In this document: positions 1 through 10,920 of the stretch, one piece after another
How positions within the stretch are numbered: position 1 is the first letter of the stretch
Layout of the letters: each line of letters starts with the position of its first letter
DNA from: Sclerotinia nivalis
Lineage: Eukaryota > Ascomycota > Leotiomycetes > Helotiales > Sclerotiniaceae
Reading direction: 5' to 3'
DNA: 64,000 bases
NCBI GenBank assembly: GCA_029531795.1
Contig: JAPEIS010000015.1
Span: 1,178,001 to 1,242,000 of the forward strand
Notes under the pieces: generated by a model
The model's input: only the letters and a program-made list of their open reading frames with translations
Told to the model about the DNA's origin: nothing
Databases searched by the model: none
Translations under genes and position numbers: made by a program

Positions 1-338
1 TTTATATATTCAGAACGGGTTTTGTTATAAATCAAAATATTATCCAGGTAAGTAATGCAGAATATATCTAGGTATTCTTTTAGAATATCATTGATAAATC
101 GTTAGAATATTGTTAAGGCTTTGGTTAGTTTAAACAGTATAATTAAGATTTCGAATAGACCAAATCGGGTACAAAATGTAGTTAGATATTCTTGTCCTTT
201 TTTGATTCGGATATTATTGAAAATCGAGATGATATTTATTTTTGTAAAATACTTTATTTCTTTCAGATTATTCAAGGACTCTTTGATTAAAGGCAATGGG
301 TATTGATCTTTCATAGATAGGTTATTTGTTAAGATCAC
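1..338 (-). pseudogene. reverse transcriptase fragment of the gypsy pol, cut by the window edge
   Basis: The frame at 102-338 has the hallmarks of a gypsy reverse transcriptase: 'DQYPLPLI', 'KYFTKINI', 'RFGLFEILI' and 'FKLTKA'. After an in-frame stop the same reading frame continues leftward with '[10 protein letters not shown]' and then YLDN at 39-50, where the catalytic YLDD is expected; the second aspartate codon is GAT to AAT. The domain is therefore catalytically dead. The rest of pol lies outside the window. Confidence 0.85.
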
Positions 339-884
339 ATAGGCAAAGAATCAATTAGTCGTAAAACCGTAGCCCAAACTTTTCATTACCCTTTCTAATC
401 ATGAATAAACTATTACTTTTAAGTTCAATCAATAAAGAGATATCAGAACGCCTATAGTTCGCCATCATTCCTGTCCTTTCATAAACAATACAAAGAAGCT
501 TGTTTACTAAACATTCCAAACTGATCGATGACGTTCCTACGCTGATGATTCGAAATGAGAACGCCTCCGTCTAGGTTTCTTGTTTTGACGAAACTGTTGC
601 GTGATCGTAACATTATTCAATGTATGATAGTTTATATAGAATCGAAGATCATTATTGGGTTTCTTAACAAATAAGACAGGCGAAGTGGAAATAAAAGAAT
701 TCAATCGAATGAATTCTTTTATTAAGTTTTCCTTTAATTATTTTTGTAAAGCTTTCAATTCGTCCCGAAATATTGAATACAGGGTTCCAAATGGTAGCTT
801 AGTTTTATCTTGTAATCGGATATTATGATTGTATGAGCAATACGGAGATAGTTTGTTAATATTACATAAAGAAAATATATCGAT

Positions 885-1560
885 TTATGAATAGAATTCA
901 GTAGACAAATCTTTGGAAATAGAATCTTCTTTTTCCTTCAGAATTCGGTTTATCAAATCAATACTAATTTGGAACATCTTGTAGTCTCGACGAGTATATA
1001 TCGAACAAGCTTGGATTGAAATATTTACTATATCTCTTTTCTTTAGCGCTTCAAAACGAAGTAATAGATAAACAAAACAGACTTTGATAGGGATATCGGA
1101 TAGAGCTTGGATATTCGATGATTGTGTAAGTATATTATAGAACTTCCAGCAGAACTTGTTATCGAAACAAAAGATATTAAATACGAATCTGATATAAGGA
1201 TTATATTTCTTTAACCAGACCAATCTTAGGATAATCGGATAATAAATTAATTCAATAATATAGATTTTCGATCTTTTCTTATAATGATCGTTGATTTGCA
1301 AATCGGCTAAAATATAACGATCCATTCAATTTTCGGGCAGTATTTTTCCATCAAATCCAATGATTTCGAATAGGACAGGTAATTTGTATATTAGGAATTT
1401 GATAGTTTCTACCCAACTTCGATTCGCGAAAATATATCCTTCGCATCTGTTATCCATTATAATGTAAGTGGGACAAAATCGATTAAACATCGATAAAACA
1501 ATAATAGATAATATTATCAGATTTACTCGATTGTTTGTTTCTTCAACGAAAGATAAACCT
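885..1560 (-). pseudogene. aspartyl protease fragment of the gypsy pol
   Basis: The minus strand at about 1400-1460 encodes a remnant of the gypsy protease active site (MDNRCEGYIFA in place of a D-[ST/N]-G-type motif), and the open frame 885-1325 continues with the typical 'YYPIILRLVWLKKYNP' segment found between protease and reverse transcriptase in fungal gypsy elements. The active-site glycine is replaced by arginine (codons at 1447-1455) and stops interrupt the frame near 1326. Confidence 0.72.
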
Positions 1561-1615
1561 TGAATTGTAATAGCAGATAAGTATAGTATACATAAGGCTT
1601 TCGTTTAACAACGAT

Positions 1616-2047
1616 TTATACTAAACAGATTCCGTTTCCCGAATTCGGGGAGCCGGGAGGGGACAGATTATACAATGATATAGCATACAATTGAATCTGA
1701 ACGGAAAACGGAACAGGGGATAATGGGGCAGGACTGATAAAGTTAGCTCTAGTTTGTATAGGACGATTATCTGGGAACGGGCAATCTTTTATACAATGAT
1801 CGATTGATCCACAATGGAAGTATTTCTTTCGTTTGCATCTATTAGTATATTTTTGGGAATTGAGATTCATTGGATCTTCAATAAGTATAATCGTAATAGG
1901 AGCAGTAGATCGGGTAATAATATTCGGGGATGGAGCAGGGATATAGTTAACAGGATTCAGGTTTTGAATTGTAATATGGGGCGATGGGATAATTGGATTG
2001 CGATTGGAACTGGTCGGTCCCATTAGGTACAGACAGCGATTCTTCAA
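1616..2047 (-). pseudogene. gag C-terminal zinc-knuckle fragment
   Basis: The frame carries a degenerate CCHC retroviral-type zinc knuckle (YFHCGSIDHCIKDC) inside a proline- and asparagine-rich sequence. The first cysteine of the C-X2-C-X4-H-X4-C pattern is replaced by tyrosine (a TGC to TAC change, a CpA-context transition on the other strand), so zinc binding should be lost. It continues the Gag fragment at 2261-2662. Confidence 0.72.
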
Positions 2048-2260
2048 TGTTTATACGAAAGCGATGAATGTATCGGTACTATTTGTAGATAGCTCAACAA
2101 TAACAATCTGGTTCTTCAGTTCACTCGATAGAACTTGTTCTAATAGGATAATTAAGATACTATTATCGTTGGCTATCCCGGCTTCCAATATTAATCTTTA
2201 GAATTCAGTATAGAAGATATGAAACGATTGATTCCTTTGTTTCAAATTGATCAAGAGTTT

Positions 2261-2662
2261 TCAGGCCTCGGCTTGTTTGTTCTGGTTTCCATAAACTCTT
2301 TCCAGTATTTGCAATAAATCCTTATAATCAACAAATTTAACAAATTGCCCTTTGATATTATATAATCGAATTTGTACAGCAACGGATCCAGTTAATCTTC
2401 CAATTACATAAATCAAATAGGAATATAAAGAAGTAAAGCAATCAAAATTAGTATACATTTTATTCTGTATTTGATCGATAAATCGATCAAGATCGATTTT
2501 CGTTTTATCAAACAATACAGGGTCAGATATTTTCTCATTTAATTGAAACTTCGATAAAACAGAAGCAACAACCAAAGTTGTAATAAACATCAGAAACGAA
2601 AAATCGGTTGAAATAGATGGGGCAATAAGAACAAAATGAAGTTGAATTAGATAAATAATCAA
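2261..2662 (-). pseudogene. gag (capsid-like) fragment of the gypsy element
   Basis: An open stretch of 133 codons carries the pattern of fungal gypsy Gag proteins: a 'DPVLFDKTK' segment, then a region predicted to be helical with 'RFIDQIQNKM', 'YVIGRLTG' and a terminal 'ILERVYGNQNKQAEA'-like motif that normally precedes the zinc knuckle. It lies downstream of the LTR and primer site on the same strand. It is separated from the knuckle-bearing frame (1616-2047) by stops, so the protein is broken. Assignment is by family resemblance only. Confidence 0.7.
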
Positions 2663-2801
2663 TTTATCGTTCTTCTTTTTCTATTGTATAAATATAGTTT
2701 TCTCGATTTGTAAATCGAGAATAAGCTTTTGAACTGCAGATTGCAGATCGGTTATCTTTACCTCCACTTTTATATTATAATCGTAAAGAGAGATAAGATA
2801 A

Positions 2802-2809
2802 TGATACCA
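2802..2809 (-). other. putative tRNA primer-binding site
   Basis: Eight bases past the inferred LTR end the minus strand reads TGGTATCA, which matches the 5' part of primer-binding sites complementary to the 3' end of initiator-type tRNA-Met in many LTR elements. Its position directly downstream of the LTR supports the call; the bases after it have drifted. Confidence 0.5.
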
Positions 2810-2817
2810 GATCACAA

Positions 2818-3141
2818 TATCACTGGTTACAATAGTAACGAATTCTTCAAAGGAGTTAAACTAGCTAGACGAATACGGACAGGATGATATTGTAGAAGTA
2901 TCGGTATAGATAAATGAAAGCTATATAGTATTACAAAGACAACAAATAGAACAACAGGAATCACTTTTATTAATAAGATATAGCTCGAAGAATTACATTT
3001 CTATAAAAGAAACAATTCCTTAAATACATTTATATATAGCGCTAGCCCCGACCGGGGCTAACCTACACTTATCCGAGGTCCGACTCCTATGAGTCGGAAC
3101 CCGAGCGGTCTCCGTATACCATATACGGGGACCCCGTGACA
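2818..3141 (-). repeat. 5' LTR of the gypsy element
   Basis: On the minus strand the LTR begins TGTCAC at 3141 and can be closed at 2818 by GTGATA, an inverted copy of the start with one C-to-T change, giving about 324 bp. A TATATATA box lies near 3031-3038. Three consecutive GC-rich hairpins (3043-3060, 3077-3101, 3107-3133) stand out in the AT-rich surroundings. Only one LTR is in the window, so both ends are inferred from the terminal inverted repeat and the adjacent primer-binding site rather than from an alignment of two LTRs. Confidence 0.65.
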
Positions 3142-4131
3142 TCTATTATTGTTTTCAATCTTCCAATCTTTTCTATTATACTTCTCTCGATTTTCTCTCT
3201 CGTCTCCCTATCTATCAATATATGATATCTAAATACTAATATTTGAATATTTGTAATCAATTTGTGTAATATAATTTTTCTCTTTTTGACAACTAATACT
3301 TATATTGATATTAAATAATTAATTTAATTTCAGACATCCAGATTAGTATTAAATAAGAGTACAATCTCAGGCCTAGTTTTAGATATTGAATTTCGACACC
3401 AGATAATAAAATCATATTTGTTAAAAGATTGAAAACTCAACTTGAGATTAGACGATAAATAATATACATTATAGCTCTAGACATTTAACTTGGTATTAGA
3501 CGAGAATCCAGAAGTACAATACTCATCTTCATTTGGACAACTAGACCGCAATTAGATGATAAGTAAGGGATAATAAGGTCCATCCCCAGTCACAGTATAT
3601 ATCATACAGAAAATATTCACCTAAATGGAGCTCAAAAACGCGAAATTAGATTGCAATCGAACCATTCTGAGGTGCAAATCGTGGGTATGCAATCTGGGAA
3701 AATACCTCAAAATTCACCACTGTTGCAGCCGCTATCCTATCAGGATGGGTCATCTAGTAGTCCATGAGCAAGTTCTCTGTATACTTGAAATGGCATCTAT
3801 GCAATCGAGATTTACCCCTCAGCCCGACTCTGTTTCAAGCCGAGATCCTATTAGAACATTCCATCTACTCGTTCAAGAGAAAATTGTGAGAGTGGATGAC
3901 TACTCGTACAGGTAAACATAGCCCCACATAGAGCCGTACTTTGATCTCCCAGTGAATCTCCAAATCTGAAATCTCTTGCATAAAAGAACTCCTTCTTTCT
4001 TCCTTACTCCTCTTCTTTACAACAAACCACCTCATACCCCATCTCACGCCCCCCACACGTCTGCCATCATCACACTCTTTCTTCTATCTATCAATCATCC
4101 TCCACTCAGGACCTTCATTTCATCACTCAAA
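3142..4131. other. AT-rich flank, then promoter region of the gene at 4132
   Basis: Bases 3142-3600 stay AT-rich with degenerate 'attagacgata/attagatgata' motifs and no convincing coding sequence, probably older repeat debris. From about 3950 the sequence becomes pyrimidine-rich (CT tracts at 3985-4130), as is common just upstream of fungal start codons. Confidence 0.4.
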
Positions 4132-4623
4132 ATGTCAGGATTACAACCCGACTATGAAGAGGACGAATATGGAAACATTATTCGCCGTGCCCCTGTCAAC
4201 TACCCTTCTGGCCTAATGAATTACTCTCCTGAGCCTGAGCCTGAGCCTACCAGAGGTAGCACCCTTAAGGCCCTCACCGACGATGAAGGAATGAAGAAGA
4301 AAACTGTAAGTTCATTCCTGCTCTTTCGTTGCACATCTAGCGCTAATAGAGTTTGTAGCCTGAGAAACTAGAATAGGAGCGTAAGGAGGCTATCGCGGAT
4401 ACAGAGCGCGCCGTAAAGGCTGGCAGAGAGGCAAATGCTGCGAATAAGCTCTTGCAGGCTCAGCAGGATCAAAAAGGCGCCGAAAAGAGAGTTACCAAAC
4501 AGCTCCGAAAGACCACTTTGGTAAGTTATTCCTGAACGAATCCATGGATTTCAAACTAATCCATTGCGTATTATATACCAGCTCAGGGGACAAGGCGAAG
4601 ACTGGCGAGGGAAAGGGCAATGA
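4132..4623 (+). CDS. small charged protein, unknown function (three exons)
   Basis: I do not recognise the family. The model is join(4132-4305, 4377-4520, 4582-4623), about 119 residues. The start ATG has an AAAATG context after a CT-rich leader. Exon 1 is acidic (YEEDEYGN, then a PEPEPEP run); exon 2 is an uninterrupted charged helix rich in K, E, A and Q, likely coiled coil. Intron 1 uses a GTAAGT donor; its acceptor was put at 4376 because splicing at the nearer AG (4358) would retain an in-frame TAG at 4374. The last exon's frame is the least certain part: an alternative frame reading DKAKTGEGKGNE also looks codon-like. It faces the gene at 4845-5610 tail to tail. Confidence 0.5.
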
Positions 4624-4844
4624 AAATGAGATGAAGTGAGGATGGTCTTATACCTGGGGTGTGGAAGGGAGGTAATACTCTAGACAACTCAGGCCTTGAA
4701 TAAAAGCATCCTATCGCACTACCATAATCTGCATTATCGTGCATGATATTTCACTCAGGTGAATCTTCATTATTGATTCATAACTAGAACCCGAAATTTT
4801 GATTACAAACAATTGCTTTGCCCTTCCGTCAGAAAAACAGAAGT

Positions 4845-5610
4845 CTATCTTTCTCTGAGAGGAAGTTTGAATGTTAAGCTCTCGGCTTCCTCCGTTGCCT
4901 CCAACATATCAACATCAACATCGGCGTTATCAGCCTTCTCTACTGCATCACTCTTAGCGTCATCAGCATCGGCAGCCTCCTCCCTCGCAGCCTTCATGGC
5001 AATCCACTTCACCCTCTTTTCAGCCCTCTTCAGCTTTAACTTCAACCTTCTTCTCTTTTCCTTCTCAGCCTTGATGGTAATCTTCTCCTCTCTTGGCTCG
5101 AGCCTCTGCCTCCCGCTTCCGATTCATCTCCTTGTTGGCTTTCTTCTTTTCTCTCTTGACCCTGTTCTCTTCCTTCTTGGCTGGATTCGCTTCATACTCA
5201 GCTTGAATTGCCGCTTCCCGTCTCAAGTTGAATTCTCTATTGGCACGCTTCTCCGCACTCCTAGCTTGGTCTTTAGCCTCCTGCCTCAGATTCTTCTCCC
5301 TCTGCGTGTGCATCATCACTCTTCGCTTCCTCTCATCCTCTGCTCCTGGCCCCGTCAATTTTTTCAAACTCTCCAACAGCTGCTCGGTCTATGCAATGTT
5401 GTCAGTGTAAGGTATGGATATGATCATATTATCAGAGCCCCTTCCAGCAAATTTCGAGATAGTGCTTACTGTCATATTTCTGCTGTACCAAACATTCGAA
5501 TACCTCGCTTTCGTGATGCTATCTTGATCCACTTCTCCGACGCCCGACATGACCCGATCTTCTTCTTCGACTTTCGGCACGGCTGAGTCTTCTCCTCCGA
5601 TTCTTGACAT
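4845..5610 (-). CDS. lysine/glutamate-rich coiled-coil protein, possible frameshift
   Basis: Exon 1 is 5470-5610 (47 codons, starting MSRIGGED), joined in phase 0 to exon 2 from 5388 downward. The intron 5389-5469 has a GTAAGC donor, an ACTGACA branch site and a TAG acceptor. Exon 2 is an extreme K/R/E/A-rich helix without aromatic residues, consistent with a long coiled coil or nucleic-acid-binding tail. The frame stops at 5065 after GEDYHQG, but the +1 frame from about 5100 to 4845 carries on the same charged, codon-like composition, so a one-base indel around 5081-5100 may have split a longer protein. Function unknown. Confidence 0.55.
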
Positions 5611-6831
5611 TGTGGTGGTGTTGGGGTTGTTAAGGTTGCGGTCAGTGGGGAGGAAACTGATTGTTTGTTGGAAAAAGAAGAAGAAATTATTTGATCGTAG
5701 AAGTCAACTTATATGCAAGACTTCTCTGGAATTCACTGTTTATCCAACAAGGTAAATTTTGTGCGATATCCGATAAGCTATTGAATTCAATGGCGTGATC
5801 TAGATTGAGTCAATATAACATCATCGGACAATAGCCACTACCTGAATCATAGAGATTAGATCGGAGTCTTCGAATGATAATCATTTTGATCTTCCAACCA
5901 GTATCATATGCAAAACTTTTTAAATATTGTAGAGAGTAATTCTCAACCTTGTGATAAATACCAATACCATAACCATATGCCAAAACAGTATGAATATCTT
6001 TTTAAAAAAATGCCCCTACTTTTGGTAACTCACTCTTCAACTCTTGCAAATGGTTGGTGATATCCATAGACTTCTAAGGATAATTTTTGTTATTTTGAGC
6101 TAATAAAGCACTTCTTGTGTAGTGACTAGAAGTTGAGTATTACTTGCAGTATGACAATGATACTACACAACCACGAGTGTATTCTCGATTGCATATCATA
6201 CTACCGCATACACTTGAAGTACATTAAAGAGAACTATCTCGATGCCCCTTTATGTTCTATGTCATGCTGCTGCATATTATTGAATTATATTGGGAAGAAC
6301 CATCTCAGCGTTTATTCGAGATCTGAATAGCAAAATAGTATCTTAGATTTGAAGGGGGGAACATTTTATAAGGGGTGCAAATAAAGTCTAATGCATATCT
6401 TTGTTTTTGTTTGTTTTAGTTTGGGTCATTAGCACACCAATTTCATCTCTTTGTATAGGAATATGTGGCACGTCAAGTTCTATCCACCTAATGATGCTTA
6501 CCCCTTAAGTCCGTCGGAGAAAGCAGGCACAAATCACACTATAAACCACACCATATCCAAATACGTTAGAGCCTATTCTGGATCAGGCAGCCCAGGCTTA
6601 AACAAATTATTTCACACCCCGCAGAATTAGTTACCTCTAATCAGCGTCTTGAGCTTCTTTTCAAACTGCAAGTCCTTTCACTTGCGCTCACCTTAAAGGC
6701 TTCATCAAGCAACGAAAGACTCCCCAGATGCTACATGACCAGCTTGAGGTCATTGTTGAATCTTGGGGACGTCAGTCGTGAATTCAAGAACAAGTAGAAA
6801 AACTTGTTGCGACTGGGTGAATACCGTGAAA
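5611..6831. other. intergenic, upstream region of the BTB gene
   Basis: No coding sequence, RNA gene or repeat family could be recognised here. The stretch is moderately AT-rich and separates two divergently oriented genes. Confidence 0.4.
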
Positions 6832-9184
6832 ATGGCACCGGCAAACGGCGCGTCAAAAGTCATGCAGAATCGCTCAAGGCCTGCAGTTGCGATTCCGAGA
6901 GGCATTGTTCCTGCTCTGCCTCTTTCCTATGGTAAGCTACAACAAAAGAAACTACCTATCCGGGAAAAGACGAAGGAAACCATACCCCCATCCTCGACGG
7001 CTCCAGCAGTTCAAGTGCCCACCACATCGGTTTTTACTACAAATACACCTCCTACCCATGCCGATGAGCCTCTTGCTGAAGAAAAACTTTTCGAAGCGAT
7101 CAAAGAGTCCCCCAAGCGCGTCCCCGCAGCAGTTGCCGATGCCTCATCTACGTCGGAATCATTGGATGGATTTAATTCTACTGAGGGCGAAGTCACAATT
7201 GGTTCTGGTTGTAATGAACGTGGTTCTGCTGAACGCGAAAACGACGAAAAGTTTGTCAACGTGATTGAAGTCAAAGGTGAGATAAGAAAATTCAATTTCA
7301 GCCTTGCGATATCTGTAAGCCCAAGAAGTTGTCCATATCGCTAATTATTTTCCTTTTGCAGCAGTCGAAGAGGAACAGCACTCTGCCCCATCCGAAACTC
7401 AATCGACGACATCGAGATCAACATATCAATTGCCTCCACCATTTGTTCCTGCTAGCAATCAATCCACCATGTCCTCCGACTCTGCTCAATTCCCACAGCA
7501 GGTTGCGTTCAATGGTCAACATCCAATGCACCATGCGCATCCCAGCAGTTCAAACCCGATATTTGGAGGATACCCCGATTCTAATAATTCATCACCAGCT
7601 CCACCTTCGAGCACTGGCAATATTCCACCTTATGCTTACGCGCAACAAGGTGGTTTGCGTCATGGTCCTCCTCCATCGAACGGCGGCCATCAACACCACA
7701 TGTCAAACGGATTCTCACCAATGACCCCAGCATTTTCTCTAGGATATTATCACCACCAAGACGGCTTTCAGGCCGCTCCAGCTGATGATTTCGTTCGCAG
7801 ACAAATACTACCATTTGGCCCGTCCGAAGGTTACTCGCCAACTGGCCCTCAAATCGCAGAGAGTCCTCGATTCAATGGCTTTGATCCAGCTACTGCGCAC
7901 AACATCCATGGGTCTCGATCATCGGCACAGATTGATCAAGAAAATGGTCTAGGTCCTCATTATGGCCATCATCCATCTCCAATGCCACCAATGGGACCCC
8001 CACCTTATCGTGGAGTTCTCGGTTACCCACGTAAAGAAGAGATTCCTTGGGCAGGCGGCAATCGTCGAGATCTTTGGTTTCACCTTCGTGAGCAGTTTGC
8101 ACAACCAGAATTCTCCGACTGTGTTCTTGAGCTACGCTACTCCGATGGCCGTGCCGCTCCTCTTCGAATCAGTGGTCACAGATTGATCTTTGCTCGCAGT
8201 TTCGTACTGAAAGGTCTCATCACATCTGGAGCTCGAACAAACGGTGATTCACCCCTACCTATTCAGAATATCTTGATCGAGTCGGACGATCGTTACTTGC
8301 GTTCTGATGCCTTTTCGTTGGCGGTTCGATATCTCTATGGCGGACCTATATTGGACTTAGATGCAATGGCTCGCTTTCCAGCTCCGTACATTGGATCAGC
8401 TCCCATGCCATCAACACCAGCTGACCGTTTCGACTTCACTCTTGGCTATGTAGCAGCAGGGGTTATTCTTCAGATTCCTCAAATTTGGAAGACTGGCTGC
8501 GCTATTGCGAGTCAACTGATCACTTGGGATACCGCTGAGAAAGCTCTTGAATTCGCTCTTGAAGGGGGTATTGATTGGTCATGGAGCTCAGGCGTCCCAG
8601 ATGTCAACGATGTAGTCGGCCGAAGCATTTATACTCCATGTGCTAATATGCTCATCTACAACATAATCAACTTGATCATACTCTCCTTCCCTCCCAATTT
8701 CGAATTGGATACGACAGTCTCAGAACTTCATTTTAATTCTAGAATCCCGCATGTACCAGATCACCGACCAAATCCCACACACTCACGCTTGAGCTCCATC
8801 AAATTTGGCGACCACCCTACAGAAGAGAGTCTTCGCTCCCCTTCTTCGGATCCTATCACTGCTACGTTGTCAAGACTATTACTCAACTTGCCATTCGGTC
8901 CTTTGAAGCATGTATTGGAAACTGGAAATGGCGGTGTTATTCATGGCCACACAACTCATTTACTTCGACGAAAGGTCATGTATACTGTCATCGAGGAGCG
9001 TGAGAAGAGAAGACAGAGAGCACTCGTTAGCAAAGTACCAGACGAGGAGCGAATTAAGGATGGACGCCAGTGGAATACAGTTGGCTGGAAAGAGGTTGTT
9101 CTCCCGTTTGATGATCATCGCAATGAAGAGGTCCCATGCTTGAGAAAGACTTGGGTTGGTTTCACACATACTGAAAGCAAGTAG
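6832..9184 (+). CDS. BTB/POZ domain-containing protein
   Basis: The model is join(6832-7276, 7362-9184), 755 residues; the intron has a GTGAGA donor and a TTGCAG acceptor in phase 1. The start was chosen at the AAAATGG context at 6832. The N-terminal half is low-complexity and disordered (P, S, H, Q, N-rich, with YAYAQQGG-like segments). A BTB-like fold follows from about residue 405: 'FSDCVLELRY', 'ISGHRLIFARS' and 'FSLAVRYLYGG' match the core of the domain (acquired H-x-x-h-L-x-x-x-S pattern). A conserved C-terminal region of about 300 residues has no family I can name. BTB domains mediate dimerisation or cullin-3 and transcription-factor contacts; which applies here cannot be told from sequence. 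Confidence 0.75.
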
Positions 9185-10101
9185 CCTTGGTCTATTAACA
9201 GACTCGAAAAATGGGCTTTTGTAATTGATTAATAAAGGTGCATTGGCGTTGAATTGGTTCACTGGTTTGAGGGCAAATGATATATGTCTTTGCATAAAAA
9301 ATGGGCGGATGGGACTGGTGGTCATTTCTTCTGGCCTACCTATTTTCTTGAGGGTTGAGACAATTACTTGCCTTAATTGCTAGGTGAAGATGATCACTTT
9401 TACGAAAAAGTTTACGGTAGTAATGAGATATGTATGACACGGTTCATCAAACTACAAAGTAGTTGAATGAATAAAAAATGAAGTTTATACCTTTATAGCT
9501 TTTGACCTGATGCTTTTGTGGATTTTTATAGTACGTGAATGCCATTGAACTGAGCCTATGGTACATCGAGTACATGATTGAGAAATGTAGAAGTATGTCC
9601 TGATGCGGATGGATAGATGATGACTGGTAATGATACAATGATACATCGATTCCCACTATTCAGAACTGATTAAGGAGTATATGGTGCTGAGTATTGTGAT
9701 GCCAGTAAACGAATTAGAACGAATTGACTTGTTTGGACTGATAGATTGGATCGATATGCCGCATACCACACTGGTTTATTATATTATATTACCGCCCGAA
9801 TAATGAGACTCTGACCAAAAAGCGATAGATACTCAAGAGGTTGTATTGTCACGACGATGAGGATGATAAAAGGTTCTTGTTACGGAGGGAAGGGAGTCGC
9901 AGATCAATAAAAGAGGGGCTTACAGGGATTGACGAGAAAAAAGTTTGTATCACGTGCCCACTAATTTGGAAAATTCGGTTGTGGGATTGTTTGCCCTAGG
10001 TCGCCAAAATTTCGAACCCAGCAAGTTCAATACTGCGACAATTCCGACATCTCGAATTTTAAGACGACGACCAACGACAACTTGATCGCAATCCCGACAA
10101 A
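9185..10101. other. intergenic between BTB gene and eL13
   Basis: It holds the 3' flank of the BTB gene and the eL13 promoter. AT-rich to about 9800, then more mixed. No further gene or RNA was recognised. Confidence 0.4.
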
Positions 10102-10920
10102 ATGGCGATCAAGCACAACCAGCAAATTGCCCACAACCGTATGTCTTCTCCGCAGATCAATTAGGATTACGAAGATGCTGATTATGGATAGATTTCCGAA
10201 AGGATTGGCAACGACGAGTTAGAGTTCACTTCGACCAGGTAAACAACGCGCAGATGGGATACAATAAGCTCTGGAATCGAATCTAACAGTCTAAATAGCC
10301 TGGCCGAAAACTCAGACGTCGCAATGCTCGTCTTGCGAAGACAGCAGCTGTCGCTCCACGACCAATCGACTTGTTGAGACCAGTTGTTAGATGCCCAACC
10401 ATCAAGTACAACAGACGTGTACGAGCTGGTCGTGGTTTCACCCTCGCCGAATTGAAGGTGAGAGAAATAGGGAGTCTTTGATTTCATGAGTATAATTTTC
10501 TGATGTCATAAATAGGAAGCTCAAATTCCCCGCAAGCTCGCTCCTACGATCGGTATCTCCGTTGATGCTCGCCGCCAAAACCTCTCAGTCGAGTCCCTCA
10601 AGGCTAACGTCGACCGCCTCAAGTCCTTCCGTGCCCGCCTTATCCTCTTCCCACGCAAACTCGGTCAACCTAAGAAGGGTGATTCCACCAAGGAGGAAGT
10701 TGCATCCCTCAAAGAGACCAGCAGCCGTGTTAAGAACGCTCTGCCAATTGCCACCGTTGAGGGTGGATTCTCAGAGATCAGCAAGTCCGATATGCCAAAA
10801 CCAGTTGAGGGAGGTGCATACAGAAAGTTGCGGGTTGCAAGAAGTGACGCTAGATTGGTCGGCAAGCGTGAGAAGAGAGCAAAGGATGCAGCTGATGAGG
10901 CCGCTGCTGCTAAGAAATAA
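10102..10920 (+). CDS. rpl13: 60S ribosomal protein eL13 (L13e)
   Basis: Four exons, join(10102-10138, 10192-10238, 10299-10457, 10516-10920), give 215 residues, the normal length for eL13. The N-terminus ([12 protein letters not shown], then [16 protein letters not shown]) and the block '[18 protein letters not shown]', '[10 protein letters not shown]' and '[16 protein letters not shown]' are diagnostic of the family. The protein is a structural component of the cytosolic large ribosomal subunit. All three introns are short (53, 60, 58 bp) and cluster in the 5' half, with the first after only 37 nt of coding sequence, a pattern usual for fungal ribosomal protein genes. The reading frame across every junction is continuous. 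Confidence 0.96.

Larger units (their letters stand above)
1..3141 (-). mobile_element. Ty3/gypsy-type LTR retrotransposon, 5' half, RIP-like decay
   Basis: Reading right to left on the minus strand the order is LTR (2818-3141), primer-binding site, gag, CCHC knuckle, aspartyl protease and reverse transcriptase, which is the Ty3/gypsy gene order. RNase H, integrase and the second LTR would lie beyond position 1. The region is strikingly AT-rich compared with the genes to its right. Coding segments are cut by many stop codons, and key residues are changed by transitions of the C-to-T/G-to-A type, as expected for RIP in ascomycetes. The element cannot be autonomous. Family identity (gypsy, fungal) rests on recognisable gag, protease and polymerase motifs; no named element is claimed. 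Confidence 0.88.

Noticed and set aside
3625..3915. 96-codon frame with a weak internal repeat (HLVVHEQV / HLLVQEKI)
   Set aside because: No family motif, no splice context, and it lies next to transposon debris; the repeat is too short to support a gene.
4813..5586. 257-codon plus-strand frame rich in S, L and F
   Set aside because: It is the antisense shadow of the lysine/glutamate-rich minus-strand gene; its composition follows from that gene's codons.
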